Origin: Rhipidocladum racemiflorum
Taxonomy: Eukaryota; Streptophyta; Magnoliopsida; Poales; Poaceae
Assembly: GCA_036346355.1 (NCBI GenBank)
Contig: CM070575.1
Location: 58,905,915-58,969,914, forward strand
DNA length: 64,000 nt
Direction: 5' to 3'
Shown: positions 11,441 to 21,220 of the stretch, in pieces
Position numbering within the stretch: position 1 is the first letter of the stretch
Layout: the number at the start of each line of letters is the position of its first letter
Notes under the pieces: generated by a model
What the model saw: the letters and a program-made list of their open reading frames with translations, nothing else
Databases searched by the model: none
What the model was told of the DNA's origin: nothing
Position numbers and translations under genes: made by a program

Positions 11441-11955
11441 TGTAACATCCTGAGTTTATAACCATCCTTTTTAAAGGTTATTTATTGCCTTGAGAGTCAT
11501 TTGGATTTCGATTTGGAGTCTATTGTGTTTGGATTTGTTTGTTCGAGGCGTTTCGATCGATTTTGCTCAAGTTATCTGTTTGTGTTTTGTCTTGAATTTC
11601 CTAGCAACCATAGCTCCTACACTCTCACTAGCTATCCTAGAACCCATCCCAGAAGTTCCCGAGAAGGATTTCCAAGTTTCGGAGCTTTTAGGAAAATTTT
11701 GGGAGTTTGTAACCCATCCCTGGCAGAAAACTCCGATGATAGCGGTACTGCCGTCCCTGGCAGAAAACTCCCAAAATTTTTTGAAAAGCTCCGAAACTTG
11801 AAAATCCTTCTCGGGAACTTCTGGGATGGGTTATAGGATAACTAGTGAGAGTGTAGGAGCTATGCTTGTCAATGAACTATTACTCAAGGAGAGCGAGTTG
11901 CGGATATCGGATGGTGTGACCGACTTAGGCTTGTTATAGTGGAGATGCTGCAGCT
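11441..11955 (+). mobile_element. Start of the 3' LTR of element 1, truncated by the CACTA insertion
   Basis: It begins TGTAACATCCTGAG right after the polypurine tract. No LTR end (CA plus a 5-bp duplication) can be placed, because a 4.1-kb CACTA element begins at 11956; LTR sequence may resume after 16081. The segment includes the fold-back at 11609-11864, which may be part of the LTR or a small insertion. Confidence 0.65.
11609..11864. repeat. Fold-back: 97-bp inverted repeat with 62-bp loop
   Basis: Arms 11609-11705 and 11768-11864 are reverse complements with about six mismatches in 97 positions and no gaps by eye. The ends are CATAGCTCC and GGAGCTATG. The loop holds a direct repeat, CCCTGGCAGAAAACTCC, ending near 11737 and 11771. 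No convincing target-site duplication is seen. It could be a fold-back MITE or an inverted duplication inside the LTR; transcribed, it would form one long double-stranded stem. Confidence 0.9.
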
Positions 11956-11979
11956 CACTACAACATGCCACATTTTTGC

Positions 11980-12310
11980 CAACACATAGTACAGTCGGCA
12001 AAAGGCACAATCGGCGACTCCAAAACTGTCGGCAAAAGTTTAGCCGACTGTGTATGAACAGTAGCGGTAGAAGCAGTCGGCTTAAGTTTTGCCGACAGAT
12101 GAATTCTTTGCCGACAAATGATGTGTCGGCAAAGATCTAAGTTTTGCCGACAGAACCTTCTTTGCCGACAGTTGGTTTTTTTGCCGATAGTACAAGTTTT
12201 ACCAACAGTTAATATGTATTGCCGACACTTTATTTGTTGGCTAATCACTTTTCCCCTCATAGACCAAAGCTAGTTTTCTACACAAGTTTTGTGTCGGCAA
12301 AGGTGCCAGC
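11980..12310. repeat. Left subterminal repeat array of the CACTA element
   Basis: The motif GCCGACAG or its reverse CTGTCGGC, often extended to TTTGCCGACAG, recurs about every 15-30 bp in both orientations. The same motif, sparser, is found at the right end (15870-16060). In CACTA elements such arrays bind the TnpA-type protein. The separate MULE further right also uses a GCGACAG-containing motif; the two are distinct (GCCGACAG here, GGCGACAG there). Confidence 0.85.
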
Positions 12311-13761
12311 ACACATGATACAAATTAATTAAATATGCAATATATACAGAACCAATTCCACATTATCCACCATTGAATTGACATACACACTTGTACATGC
12401 AAATGTTGCCACTCACATATATAACCATATACATACACAATCACAGTTCAAATAGTCACTTCAACATGTAAATAATGCAACACATATATCTCCACCACAG
12501 GGTTTGATAAACATAGATCCTCCAAATAAGTTAAGTTGCATACATGCCCATCCAAAATAAGTAACAGTTAGTGAGAGATCATGAGCCAAGTCTCAGCCTA
12601 GTAAATAATGGCTTACATTTTTACTAAAAGAGGGGATGTATATGCTTCTCTAGCTACTAGTTAACATTTCTAACCATAAACAACACTACTTTCTTGTCGC
12701 ACAAAAGGTTGCCCCTCCAAAAACTTGTAGCACCCCAACTACACAAAAGTTACTACTCCAGAAACTGATCACCTTGTACCTATGTACCTACCATGATGAA
12801 GAAAAGGAATAATCAGCAAAACAAAAGAAAATTAGTGTTAGGTAGCTAAGTCAGAGGTAATCTCAAATATGTGACAAAATCAGACAAATAGACATTTGTG
12901 GATCCACAACAATAATTCTTACTAACTGAAAATTTGCTCCCAACAGTACCATAGTAGCACCTCAAAATTAGACATTTGTGGGTCCACAACAATAAGACTG
13001 TAACGCAAAGCTAAAGGAATAATCACAAACCATGTAGATCAGGATAGACAAAACAATGCAAGAAATGCCCTTTTCTAATATCAATCACTAGACTGTATGA
13101 CAAGATCAAGTAAGAAGGAATACCCAGCAATCCTATCTATCTGTATGGCAGCAGGATCCATACGCCAATAAGTCCAAAACTTTTCTTACATACGAACAAT
13201 AAATGTACAAGTCAAACTCATTTGATCCTTGCATACCTTCATGTTTTGAACATTTGGTAATATTTTCAATCTTACCTTTCACAAATATAAGCTATCATAT
13301 CAGGGCAGCAACACACTAATTCTAGTAAAATTAGTAACCTCAAGAAGTCCCACACTATATACATAGGCATTTCAAGTCAGCATCTAGAGAGCAGCATTAC
13401 ATACTAAAATTTTATGTAGAAGATCTTTGACTTGTATTTCGATTTTAAAATTTTCCTACATGAAAGACTATAATAACAACTATATTGCACAGACAATTTT
13501 TGCTAGCTATTCCGATCGTGCCATCCACTTTATGGAGCTCCCAGGAGAAATATACATTAAGAATATAATCTTGTTTAGCTTCATCGGTGAGTCATTCCAT
13601 TTAAGAAGAAGAAAAAAAGTAGGCCATCTTTTCCATATGTGGCTATGTTTAACAACCAATGGCCGGCCTGATGTGCTTCTGGACCTCTAATGCCTTCATC
13701 AATCAGGAGATTCAAGAAACACACGAATGTGTGTGCAGCAGACAAGGGGATTTTGGACAGG

Positions 13762-14945
13762 TCAATGTCCCCTTCTCCAAGGTGCTTTAGGACCAGGAAT
13801 TACTAGAGAGAGAACAAAATTTGGTTGCTTCATACACTTCCAAGGTGGCAGATTATATGGAATCAAAATAAAAGGCCATATGCTATAAGTTGAATTGAAG
13901 GTCCTATAAGGATTGAAGCCATCACTAGCTACAGCAAGTCTAAGATTTCGACTTTCAGAGGCAAACTCCGGATACCTAGAGTCAAAATCCTTCCAGAAAG
14001 GAGCATCTGCCGGATGCCTAAGAAGGCCGTCTTTCGTGCGTCCTTCATCATGCCACCTTGTGTCAGCAGCTGTTTTGGAGGACATAAAATACCTTTGAAG
14101 CCTTTTCTTTATAGGAAAGTACCGAAGTACTTTCATAGGAACTCTATGTACACGTTTCCCATCAGGACTTTTCTTTTCTGATTTCCATCTTGAAGTGTTA
14201 CACTTTGGACAAACATTTTTCTTTTCATGCTCTTTCCAAAACAATATACAATCATTCTCACAAGCATGAATATTGGTGTACCCAAGACCAAGGCATTTTA
14301 CTATATTTTTAGCTGCATTGAAGTTTATAGGAAGTGATGACCCCTCGATAAAACATCCTTAAGTAACTCTAATAGCATGTCAAAGCTTTTATTACTCCAT
14401 CCCCAAGAAATTTGATATGCAATAATCTAATAATGAAACGTAGCTTTGAAAAGTTTCTACAACCAGGAGTAGAGTTCTTGGCCAAGATCATCTACCAACT
14501 TGTAAAAGGATTCCATACCCTCATTGTGCTGCCCCTCATTCCCTTCTAAGTCCCCCATGTCATCTAAACCCCCTGCTAAGTCCCGAAGTAAATCAGAAAT
14601 GTCATCTTCTTCATTTGACTTCTCTACCTCTACCCTATCAGTCTGATAGTCATTTGCAAAAAAGCTAGTGCTCGGTTCTCCATGATTCAGCCAGGTCATG
14701 TACCCTTCAGTAAATCCCTCACATATCAAGTGCTCACGTACTACATCGCCAACTCTCCAACAACAATTCTTACAAACCTTGCAAGGACACAATATCTTGT
14801 TTCCTTTAGCTGAATTACTAAAAGCAAACTCCAGAAAACTGCCAACTCCTTTTATATACTCATCAGTTTGCCTAGGCATATCCATCCATGTTTTATCCAT
14901 TAACTGAAAACCACCAATAGAAGGGAATCGACTCAAAACGACCAA
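13762..14945 (-). pseudogene. TNP2-like CACTA transposase, N-terminal fragment
   Basis: Two minus-strand open stretches belong together. The first (14945-14457) has the transposase-associated domain: MDKTWMDMPRQTDEYIKGV, then the metal-binding CPCKVCKNC and a GFTEGYMTWLNHGE segment. The second (14244-13762) has CPKCNTSRW, PLRYFP-like sequence and the SDGFNPY and YSIWP motifs of the Transposase_21 family. The stretch between them (14245-14456) continues the family in other frames, so there are frameshifts or an unspliced intron. Similarity stops abruptly after PGPKAP near 13785, beyond which about two thirds of a usual TNP2 is missing. The N-terminus upstream of 14896 is uncertain. The protein cannot be functional. 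Confidence 0.88.
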
Positions 14946-15103
14946 GTACAGCAGCCTCGATTCTTGTCGATCGACGTGGCGGTTGGGGAGCGGTGGCGGC
15001 GGCGGGTGGACGACTCGGTGGCCGGCAAGAATCGGGACGATGGCTGCCCTCTGATCTGCAAACCAACACGACCAGAAATTGCTGAGATCGTTTAATCAAT
15101 GAA

Positions 15104-15216
15104 GCTACAATTTTCATCAATTTGTTTTCCCCAATCAATTTGTTTTCCCCAATCCATTTCCACAGAATACAATTTTCATCAATTTGTTTTCCCCAATCCA
15201 TTTCCCCAACACAACC
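15104..15216. repeat. Short tandem repeat TTTTCATCAATTTGTTTTCC inside the CACTA element
   Basis: The phrase TCAATTTGTTTTCCCCAATC occurs three times with variants between 15113 and 15200, alternating with CATTTCC blocks. It lies upstream (minus-strand sense) of the transposase fragment, in its presumed 5' untranslated region. Confidence 0.7.
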
Positions 15217-16212
15217 AGAAATTGCCCAAAAATTGCTGGGAGGATGGTCGCCTCCGACCGCAAACGAAAGAACTCTGCTACTTGACAGCTAATCCCCAAA
15301 CCCAGATCCAAACCCCTACCGGAAATCGCCAACAAAACCGTCCAAATAGAGACCGAGTGGGACAGGGAGGGAGCTAACCGTAGGGAGGAGAAGGAGCAGC
15401 TGGAGTCCGGAGGCCACGAGCAAGCACGCCGCGGCCGAGGAGCAGCGGTGGCGGTGGGCGACTCGGCTCCTAGGGCGGGTGGCAAGGAGCACGAGCAGGA
15501 CGCGCCGCAGGGGAGTGGCGGCGGTGGTGGCGGGGACGCGGCTACCGTGGGGAGCAGCGGGGAAGCGGCGGCCGGGGCGCGAGTAGCGGCAGGGTCGCGG
15601 GCGGGTGCCGGGGGACGCAGCAAATGGAGGTCGCAGACGGGTGCCGGGGGGACGTAGCAAATGGAGGTCGCGGGCGGGGAGGCCAGTGGGGGCGCGGGCG
15701 GCAGGGAGACCAGTGGGGGCGCGGGCGGCTGGCGGGGCTGGGTGTTAATTTTTAGGGTTTTCAGGAGGCGTGGGCGGCGGGGAGGCGTGGGTGTATTTGG
15801 TCTGCGCCCGCGCAAAATTTCCTGCCCGCGCGCGTTTTTGGGTCTATATCAATGCCAACCGATTATTTTGGAAATGCCGACACATAATATGTGGGTATAT
15901 ATATGCCGACAACTTATCAGTCAGACCGATCAACGCCGACAGATTACCTGTCGACATAAGAAACTAATCCCCACAGCTTATGTGATGGCAATTATTGGAC
16001 CTTTGCCGACAGATAAATTGACGGAAATAGACCACCTTTTCCGACTAATAATTGTTGGCAAAGGTGAGGCATGGTGTAGTGGCTCAACAGTGGTGGTGAG
16101 CAGATCGATCGATAACCATGCACCGCCACCGTGTGGCTTTTGGCAGAACGAGCTGGGCTGTTTCCCATCGACAAAACTAAGCAGTGTTCTAAGCACGCTA
16201 ATTACGACATAG

Positions 16213-16549
16213 CTAGTAAGATGTCCGTGCGTTGCAACGGAATTTCAAAAGAGAATAATACATAATTATAATGCAGGATCCTAAACCATACAATAAATCA
16301 ATTTTCTATAACACACGTATCAAGCAAAACATATCTTTGTAAGCTAGTAAATAAATCAAATCATCTATATTGATTTACCCTGCAGATTTACAACTATAGG
16401 TTACGAAGGCAACAGTGACTCATCTACTGGGCCTCTACTGTTCTGGCCCAAGGCCTGGCAGACTTATCATCACCACCAACTCATTCTTATAATAGTTAAG
16501 ATATTGTATCTCCTCTTACTATCAACCATATACGAAGAAGTATAGTAGA
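16213..16549 (-). mobile_element. Possible small non-autonomous Helitron
   Basis: On the minus strand the segment would start TCTACTATACTTCTTC at 16549 and end in a hairpin (CCGTTGCAACGCACGG) then CTAG at 16213. TC start, hairpin and CTRR end are Helitron features. Against it, the base after CTAG is C, not the expected T. Weak call. Confidence 0.35.
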
Positions 16550-16730
16550 TTTTTTTTTTCTTTCTCCAAGGACATGTATGGGAAGTGAGTGTCTTTTTGT
16601 TAACGAAAGCTTGACATTTCTGAAATTGGACCCATGGTTAAGCTTAGCTCCTTGCTCAAAGTTATCAACTCCGATACCAGACTTGATATATGGACTATTG
16701 AAATGCTTTTGGATTAACTTTTATACCCTA

Positions 16731-16770
16731 CTAGTAAGGTGCTAATGCGTTGCAACGAAATTTAAACTTT
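16731..16770 (-). mobile_element. Helitron-like 3' terminus
   Basis: Read on the minus strand: a CGTTGCAACG palindrome, a dozen or so bases, then CTTACTAG followed by T, the expected 3' flank of a Helitron. The matching 5' end was not located, so the element's extent to the right is unknown. Confidence 0.4.
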
Positions 16771-17611
16771 TACACGTACACCTGAGAAGGGTACGTAATT
16801 AGGAAATGATTTTGAAAATTCCAGGTAAGTATGAAAGTATAAAGAATTAATCATTTTTTTCTTTCGGTTCTAAAGAAGTACAAACCTTTACGCACACATA
16901 CAACTGAGAAGGTAGAGGTTGCCTTTTCCGGCGTGATGAACAACACACAGCTAATGTAATTAAACATCCTCATCCTCATCTCCAATTTCGCATTATAGGT
17001 TAAATAATCATTTTTAAAAATATATTTTATTAATAACCTCTCGCTAACTTTCCAAATCTGACCTTTCAGACTTGGCAAATACACACGGTCACATCATCAT
17101 CAATCCTCGAGCAGCAGCGCTCTATGACCCATTTTTAAAAAGAAATTTGTCTTTTTTTGTAACTTCTAGCATAGGACGAATTTGATCAAGAAATTTTATA
17201 CGTAGAAGGGGTAAGTTGAGATGTGCATCCATGATTTTTTTTAGAAATTTTTGAAACTTTTCTTAGTTGGATTGCACGATAATTGCACCAAACCTTTGAT
17301 TGCACTGGATATACCCCCTGGATATGTCTCCATCCATATATATATATATATATATAGGCTGTGTGTAAAGATTCCAAAAGTTGTGTACATGGAGTATGTA
17401 TAGGAGGGTACGTATCTCGTGTATAACAAAAAATTTGCTGTTTAATATGAATACGTCCATGATATGGAATTGGTGCTAGAGATGGATCAGTTGCGCAAGA
17501 GGGATCAACCCATTTCGATGAGCAACGGGATGCCGCCAAAAGAGAGAGAGGAAAGCAGATCCGGTTCTGAAAGCTCCCATCCGCTCTGGATCAGAAGTAT
17601 AGGGGTTTGAA

Positions 17612-17820
17612 AGAAGGGTTTTGATAAGTTTTATCCGGATGTTTTCTTTAGCAACCATCATCCAAATTCTGGATCATTGGATTTGCTTTCAGATCGATGC
17701 ACACACCCCCTAAATTCAAGGTGGGTTGATCCTATGGATGTGTGTTTTGATCGTACGGTTCAAAGTTTAGATAATTTTTAGGATAAAAACATCCGGATGA
17801 TACCTATACGCTCCTGTACA
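17612..17820. mobile_element. MITE, copy 1 (CATCCGGATG termini)
   Basis: About 209 bp, about 90 percent alike by eye to 18051-18260. Near each end the palindromic TATCCGGATG or CATCCGGATG occurs in inverted context: GATAAGTTTTATCCGGATGT at the left, ACATCCGGATGATACCTATA at the right. The middle contains TTTGCTTTCAGATCGATGCA. The superfamily is not identified and no clear target duplication is seen. Confidence 0.65.
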
Positions 17821-18050
17821 CTCCCTTGAAAGAAAGCAGAGACGGAAGTTGTTCCGTGTTCAACCAAGAGTTCAACGCCTGAATGGGAAGCTCGAAGTGC
17901 TATATGCTTGTTCCCTTTTCTCTTGTTCTTTTCTTGCTTTATTGAATCGGTTCGTACGAAGTTGAACGGTTTAAAGAGCGAACCCCTCTCTAAGTTCACG
18001 AGCAAACGGAACGGAACTGGTTTCTTTCTTTGGTTTGGTTTCAATTTTAG
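17821..18050. other. Unrecognised segment between two MITE copies
   Basis: A 230-bp interval between the two MITE copies. A minus-strand open frame spans most of it (18044-17778, 88 codons, basic; includes VPFRLLVNLERGSLFKPF). I do not recognise it. It might be a captured fragment or organelle-derived DNA, but nothing in the sequence decides this. Confidence 0.3.
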
Positions 18051-18260
18051 AGAAGGGTTTTGATAAGTTTCATCCGGATGTTTTCTTTAGCAACCATCAT
18101 CCAAATTTTGGACCATTGGATTTGCTTTCAGATCGATGCACACCCCCCTGAATTCGAGGTGGGTTAATCCTACGCATATGTGTTTTGATCGTACGGTCCA
18201 AAGTTATGATGATTTTTAAGATAAAAACATCCGGATGATACTTATACACTCCCATGTACA
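18051..18260. mobile_element. MITE, copy 2 (CATCCGGATG termini)
   Basis: Direct-repeat partner of 17612-17820, in the same orientation, starting 439 bp further on. It has the same inverted terminal context around CATCCGGATG. Two independent insertions or a local duplication of MITE plus spacer are both possible. Confidence 0.65.
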
Positions 18261-18413
18261 GGAAGAGAAAGAGAAAGCAGTTACGGCGTTAGTAACTAGA
18301 GTAGGTTGATTGTTGCTGGCAATTGGGCAATGAAGTACGTGCCGCGGATTGCACTCTACTCGCTCAAGTCAGCCTGGCATTACCGTGAATGGGGGGCTTG
18401 ACCCTGTACTATG

Positions 18414-18625
18414 ATCAGTACCGGTTGGAGCCTCTAGCCGGTACTGATAACAGATTATCAGTACCGGCTGGAGGATTTAACCGGTACTGATGGGCATATC
18501 AATACCGGTTTCCCCAACCGGTACTGATGCCCATTGGGCATCAGTACCAGATGGCTGGTACCGATTAAAAAACCGGTATTGATGGCGTTTATGAACCGGT
18601 AGTGACGGCGAGATCTGTAGTAGTG
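18414..18625. mobile_element. CACTA-like terminal fragment or small derivative with ACCGGTACTGAT repeats
   Basis: The unit CAGTACCGG or CCGGTACTGAT recurs about eight times in alternating orientation. The right end reads, in reverse, CACTACTACAGATC, a typical CACTA terminus, ending at 18625. No matching CACTA left end is present. Instead the 11-mer TGTACTATGAT occurs on both sides (18405-18415 and 18631-18641). Confidence 0.6.
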
Positions 18626-18679
18626 TTACATGTACTATGATGGAAAATAAAAAGAAATATAAAGAACATTTTAGTTATT

Positions 18680-18870
18680 GAGAGGAAAGTTCAGCTGAAT
18701 ATTGAATAGAAACTAATGACTAAATAGATAAAAAGAGTTATTACATATTTTTACTATGATTCCTACGAAGTCTGTTGAGAGTAAATTTCAGCTGCATATT
18801 GATTAGAAATATAGTGACTAAATAGATAAAAAGAGCTAGCTATTACACGAATATTACGAAGTCAAATGAA
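18680..18870. repeat. Imperfect tandem duplication of about 97 bp
   Basis: GAGAGGAAAGTTCAGCTG... and GAGAGTAAATTTCAGCTG... begin at 18680 and 18777. Both continue through TGACTAAATAGATAAAAAGA and end near TACGAAGTC. The second copy lies a few bases beyond the stop of the DUF4220/DUF594 gene and probably falls in its 3' flank. Confidence 0.75.
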
Positions 18871-18886
18871 AGTAACACATGCCTTG

Positions 18887-21047
18887 TCATTTTGGTTTTG
18901 TTTGGCAAATGTGCTCTATCATAAGCCACAGGACGGTTGTGAACTCACCGCCACTGCTGAGCTTCCGGGCATGGGACTCCCTGCTGCAACGGTTGGCTGC
19001 GTAGGCAAGAAAGTCGGTCCACAGCCTCAACAACACATCCACTGCATCCTTCTCCTTCCTACGCAGCAGTATTTTAGCAATGTGATGTGCATACATGAGG
19101 CGAGGTTGATTGAAGCCGGGTTGCGAATCCGCCCCCTTCTGTTCGAGTATGATTCCAGCAAGCTCCTCCGGCGGGCCTGCCGAAGAATTGATGATGCGCT
19201 CACGATTCGTCTGGCATAATTCGTCCAGATTGTTGCAGGTTTTCTGGTACAACCAGTTTAGAGGAAGGCCTGGCAGCATGTAGGGGCGATCCACGAGGAG
19301 GAACATCATGTAGTTGGATAGTACCTCGATTGCCTCCAAGTCACGGGGTGCTGCATATGCATACTCCGCCCTGGCTTGCCCTCTGATCCTGCTGAGGACC
19401 AGGTCGGTGGCGATGTGCCAGATAATGATGCTCTCCTGGAAGTCAACTCCGTGCCAGTAGTACTCGTCATTCAACTCTTTCCACAGATCACCTTTCACTT
19501 TCGTGAGTGCCAATTCGCCCCACTTATACCTGAGCAACCCCATCGTGTTGAAATCCTCCTGCCTGAACAGCTCTTGTGCGCGCTCCTTGACCTCCTCCGG
19601 AATCGGGGCTGTCCACGAGTAGGGCTTCCTCTCCCGCCATTCACTGCACCGCAGCACCTTGGGCGCCAGATTGTCCAGCGGATGACTTGTCGCGTCGAGC
19701 TGTCGGGTGCAACATCGCCGCAGCATGTTGTACTGCCCCATGGTGCCCGACCACCTCCTCGAGCTTGAGCTTCCCGTCACGATCATGGCAGGCCGGCGAA
19801 GAGAGAGCAGCGCACGACGAAGCCGATGCCACCTTCCATCGCAAAGAGCTGCATGCCGAAGCCAACTCGATTGCGTGGCGCACAAGAAGGCAAGCGTCCA
19901 GCTCGACCCCAGCGCGCTCAGCAGCGATTTCGTCTCCAGGACGAAGGCGCCACCCAACAAGACGTAGGTGACGACACCGTCAACTCCGCTGTGACCGTCT
20001 TTGCCACTGAACCGGAACAGCAACAGCGAGGCGACGACGGCGAGCGGCGAGACGACACGGATGCAGTAACAAATTATAAAAGAGTGGATCACGTTTGCCT
20101 TGGTGTACAGGATGTCGTACATAAGGGAGAGCTCCATCTCCACCACCGTCCACATGCGCTTGCTGTCTTTCATAAGTTCCTTGATTACTTCGAGTTCGAT
20201 GTCGGGATTATCTGAATCCGCATCGATCACGGCATCAGCTATCCCACGCTTGCAGATGTCAAACAGGGTGTGAGCACGCTGCATAAGTACCATTGATGCT
20301 CAGTGTAAAAATGTTGATGGTGCTTCTGGTTATGCGGCAGCGCCTTGAGAGAGCTCTGGATGCTGCTGAAGTTGGATTGCCAGAGCGCCCATGTCCAGGG
20401 GCGGAGCTAGCTCAAGTCCAAGCCTCGGATTGGGTCAGTTGATCTTAAATTAAATATCTATTTTCAATGATTTTTCACTAATTTTTCGTAAAATTTTAGT
20501 AGGCTCAAGATCTGCGCCCGCCATACCTACTCTGCCCGCGGCCTGAATCCGTGCCTGCCCATGTCCTCTCCCCGTACTTGACAGCACCAAGGACGAACAT
20601 CAAGACGGCGGCAAGCAAAACCAAGATCACACTGCCGGTGATATGCTTGTAGAGGACATATCCGGCTCCCAGCACCTGCACCACCAGAGTCGCAAGGTGG
20701 CGCTGCCAGAGCTTGTTGTCCTCGAGGGCGTAGGCGGTGATGTTGTCTGGGCCGCCGAGGTGGGGCAAGAGGAACGGCGCCCAAAAGGCGACGAGCTTGT
20801 GGTCGTGTGGCGCGCTGCCGAGGGAGAGCTGGCCGATGGCGTATATCGCGGTGGAGTCTGCCAGCTGGTACGCCGACCAGAGGAAGAACCGCAGCACGTG
20901 AGAGTCTTTACGACGACGGATTCCGGCTAAGAGGAGGAGGACAACCTGCCACAAGAAGCTCAACAGGACTAGAATCTGGATCTCCCATCGATTCCAAAAG
21001 TCCATCGGCCCTCCAGCCATTGTTGCGAGCTCCGAGCAGTCCTGCAA
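18887..21047 (-). pseudogene. DUF4220/DUF594 family gene, disrupted
   Basis: The only clear host gene. The N-terminal part (21047-20505) has the DUF4220 features: MDFWNRWEIQILVLLSFLWQ, several hydrophobic helices, the AYQLADSTAIYAIGQLSL segment and a PFLLPHLGGPDNITAYALED stretch, ending in YGERTW. The C-terminal part (20293-18887) has MQRAHTLFDICKR, two or more membrane helices, a cytosolic-type region and a DUF594 tail (LSSGGEF...LWLMIEHICQ). Together about 650 codons, the family's usual size; the molecular function of this plant membrane family is unknown. Two lesions: a 160-bp insertion at 20397-20556 after the codons for GERTWA, and a one-base frame change near 20300 just before MVLMQRAHT. 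The start could be the first Met or the Met of MAGGPMDF. A MULE begins about 170 bp upstream. Confidence 0.85.
20397..20556. mobile_element. 160-bp MITE inserted in the DUF4220 coding region
   Basis: The insert is flanked by the 10-mer GCCCATGTCC at 20387-20396 and 20557-20566. Its ends are weakly inverted: AGGGGCGGAGC at one end and AGGCACGGATT read from the other. Excising it with one 10-mer rejoins the coding sequence in frame across the site. A 9-10 bp duplication points to a Mutator-like or similar MITE; the family is not certain. Confidence 0.8.
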
Positions 21048-21220
21048 GAGCTGTACGTAAAATTAAGAGATGCTTGCAGACGTGCGAGGAAGTTGACAGT
21101 CATGATGTAAATAAGGCGCGCAGCCGTGCGACTTACACGAGCTAGAAGATCGCGAAGTTGCCGTGGTACCTTCTACGTGCTCACTTCATCATCAGTGAGT
21201 TACTTGTAGCTAGCTAGCTA
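21048..21220 (-). promoter_or_regulatory. Residual 5' flank of the DUF4220 gene
   Basis: About 170 bp lie between the gene's first Met and the MULE end. No convincing TATA box was identified. Any promoter elements further upstream are now displaced by the 12.7-kb MULE. The last nine bases (21212-21220, AGCTAGCTA) are the MULE's left target duplication. Confidence 0.4.

Larger units (their letters stand above)
1218..11955 (+). mobile_element. Interrupted Ty3/gypsy chromovirus (element 1)
   Basis: A plus-strand Ty3/gypsy element whose 5' LTR and gag start lie left of the window or were displaced by the LTR at 1-1217. Order seen: zinc knuckle, aspartic protease, reverse transcriptase, RNase H, integrase (to 4615), then after a 6.56-kb insertion the chromodomain (11180-11405), a polypurine tract and the start of a 3' LTR at 11441. 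The RT-to-chromodomain coding stays in one frame throughout; it is broken only by stop codons, one in-frame deletion and the inserted element. The right end of its 3' LTR is not resolved because a CACTA element occupies 11956-16081. The element is dead: several stops, a missing integrase zinc finger and a changed catalytic residue. Confidence 0.85.
11956..16081 (-). mobile_element. CACTA (En/Spm) DNA transposon, internally deleted, TSD GCT
   Basis: The left end is CACTACAACATGCC and the right end, read in reverse, is CACTACACCATGCC. Both are followed by CTTTGCCAACA-like sequence, and GCT flanks the element at 11953-11955 and 16082-16084. Many copies of the subterminal motif TTTGCCGACAG in both orientations fill 11980-12310 and 15870-16060; these are the presumed transposase-binding sites. 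The minus strand encodes only the first part of a TNP2-type transposase (13762-14945). The stretch 12310-13760 is AT-rich, without recognisable coding, and 14946-15840 is GC-rich low-complexity sequence. At 4.1 kb it is much shorter than autonomous members and is judged non-autonomous. Confidence 0.92.
16085..17611. other. Unassigned interval with Helitron-like termini and a (TA)n tract
   Basis: No protein is recognisable. Sequences resembling Helitron 3' ends on the minus strand occur at 16213 (ctag followed by the palindromic CGTTGCAACG hairpin core) and at 16731. A microsatellite (TA)n lies at about 17334-17356. The first part may be the rest of element 1's 3' LTR displaced by the CACTA insertion, but no LTR end was found. 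Confidence 0.4.

Noticed and set aside
15135..15815. 226-codon Pro/Ala-rich minus-strand frame in the CACTA element
   Set aside because: Low-complexity GC-rich DNA open in several frames at once; no family resemblance. Kept only as part of the transposon's 5' region.
17778..18044. Possible organelle-derived insertion or small gene
   Set aside because: I could not match the 88-codon frame to any organelle or nuclear protein; left as unrecognised sequence.
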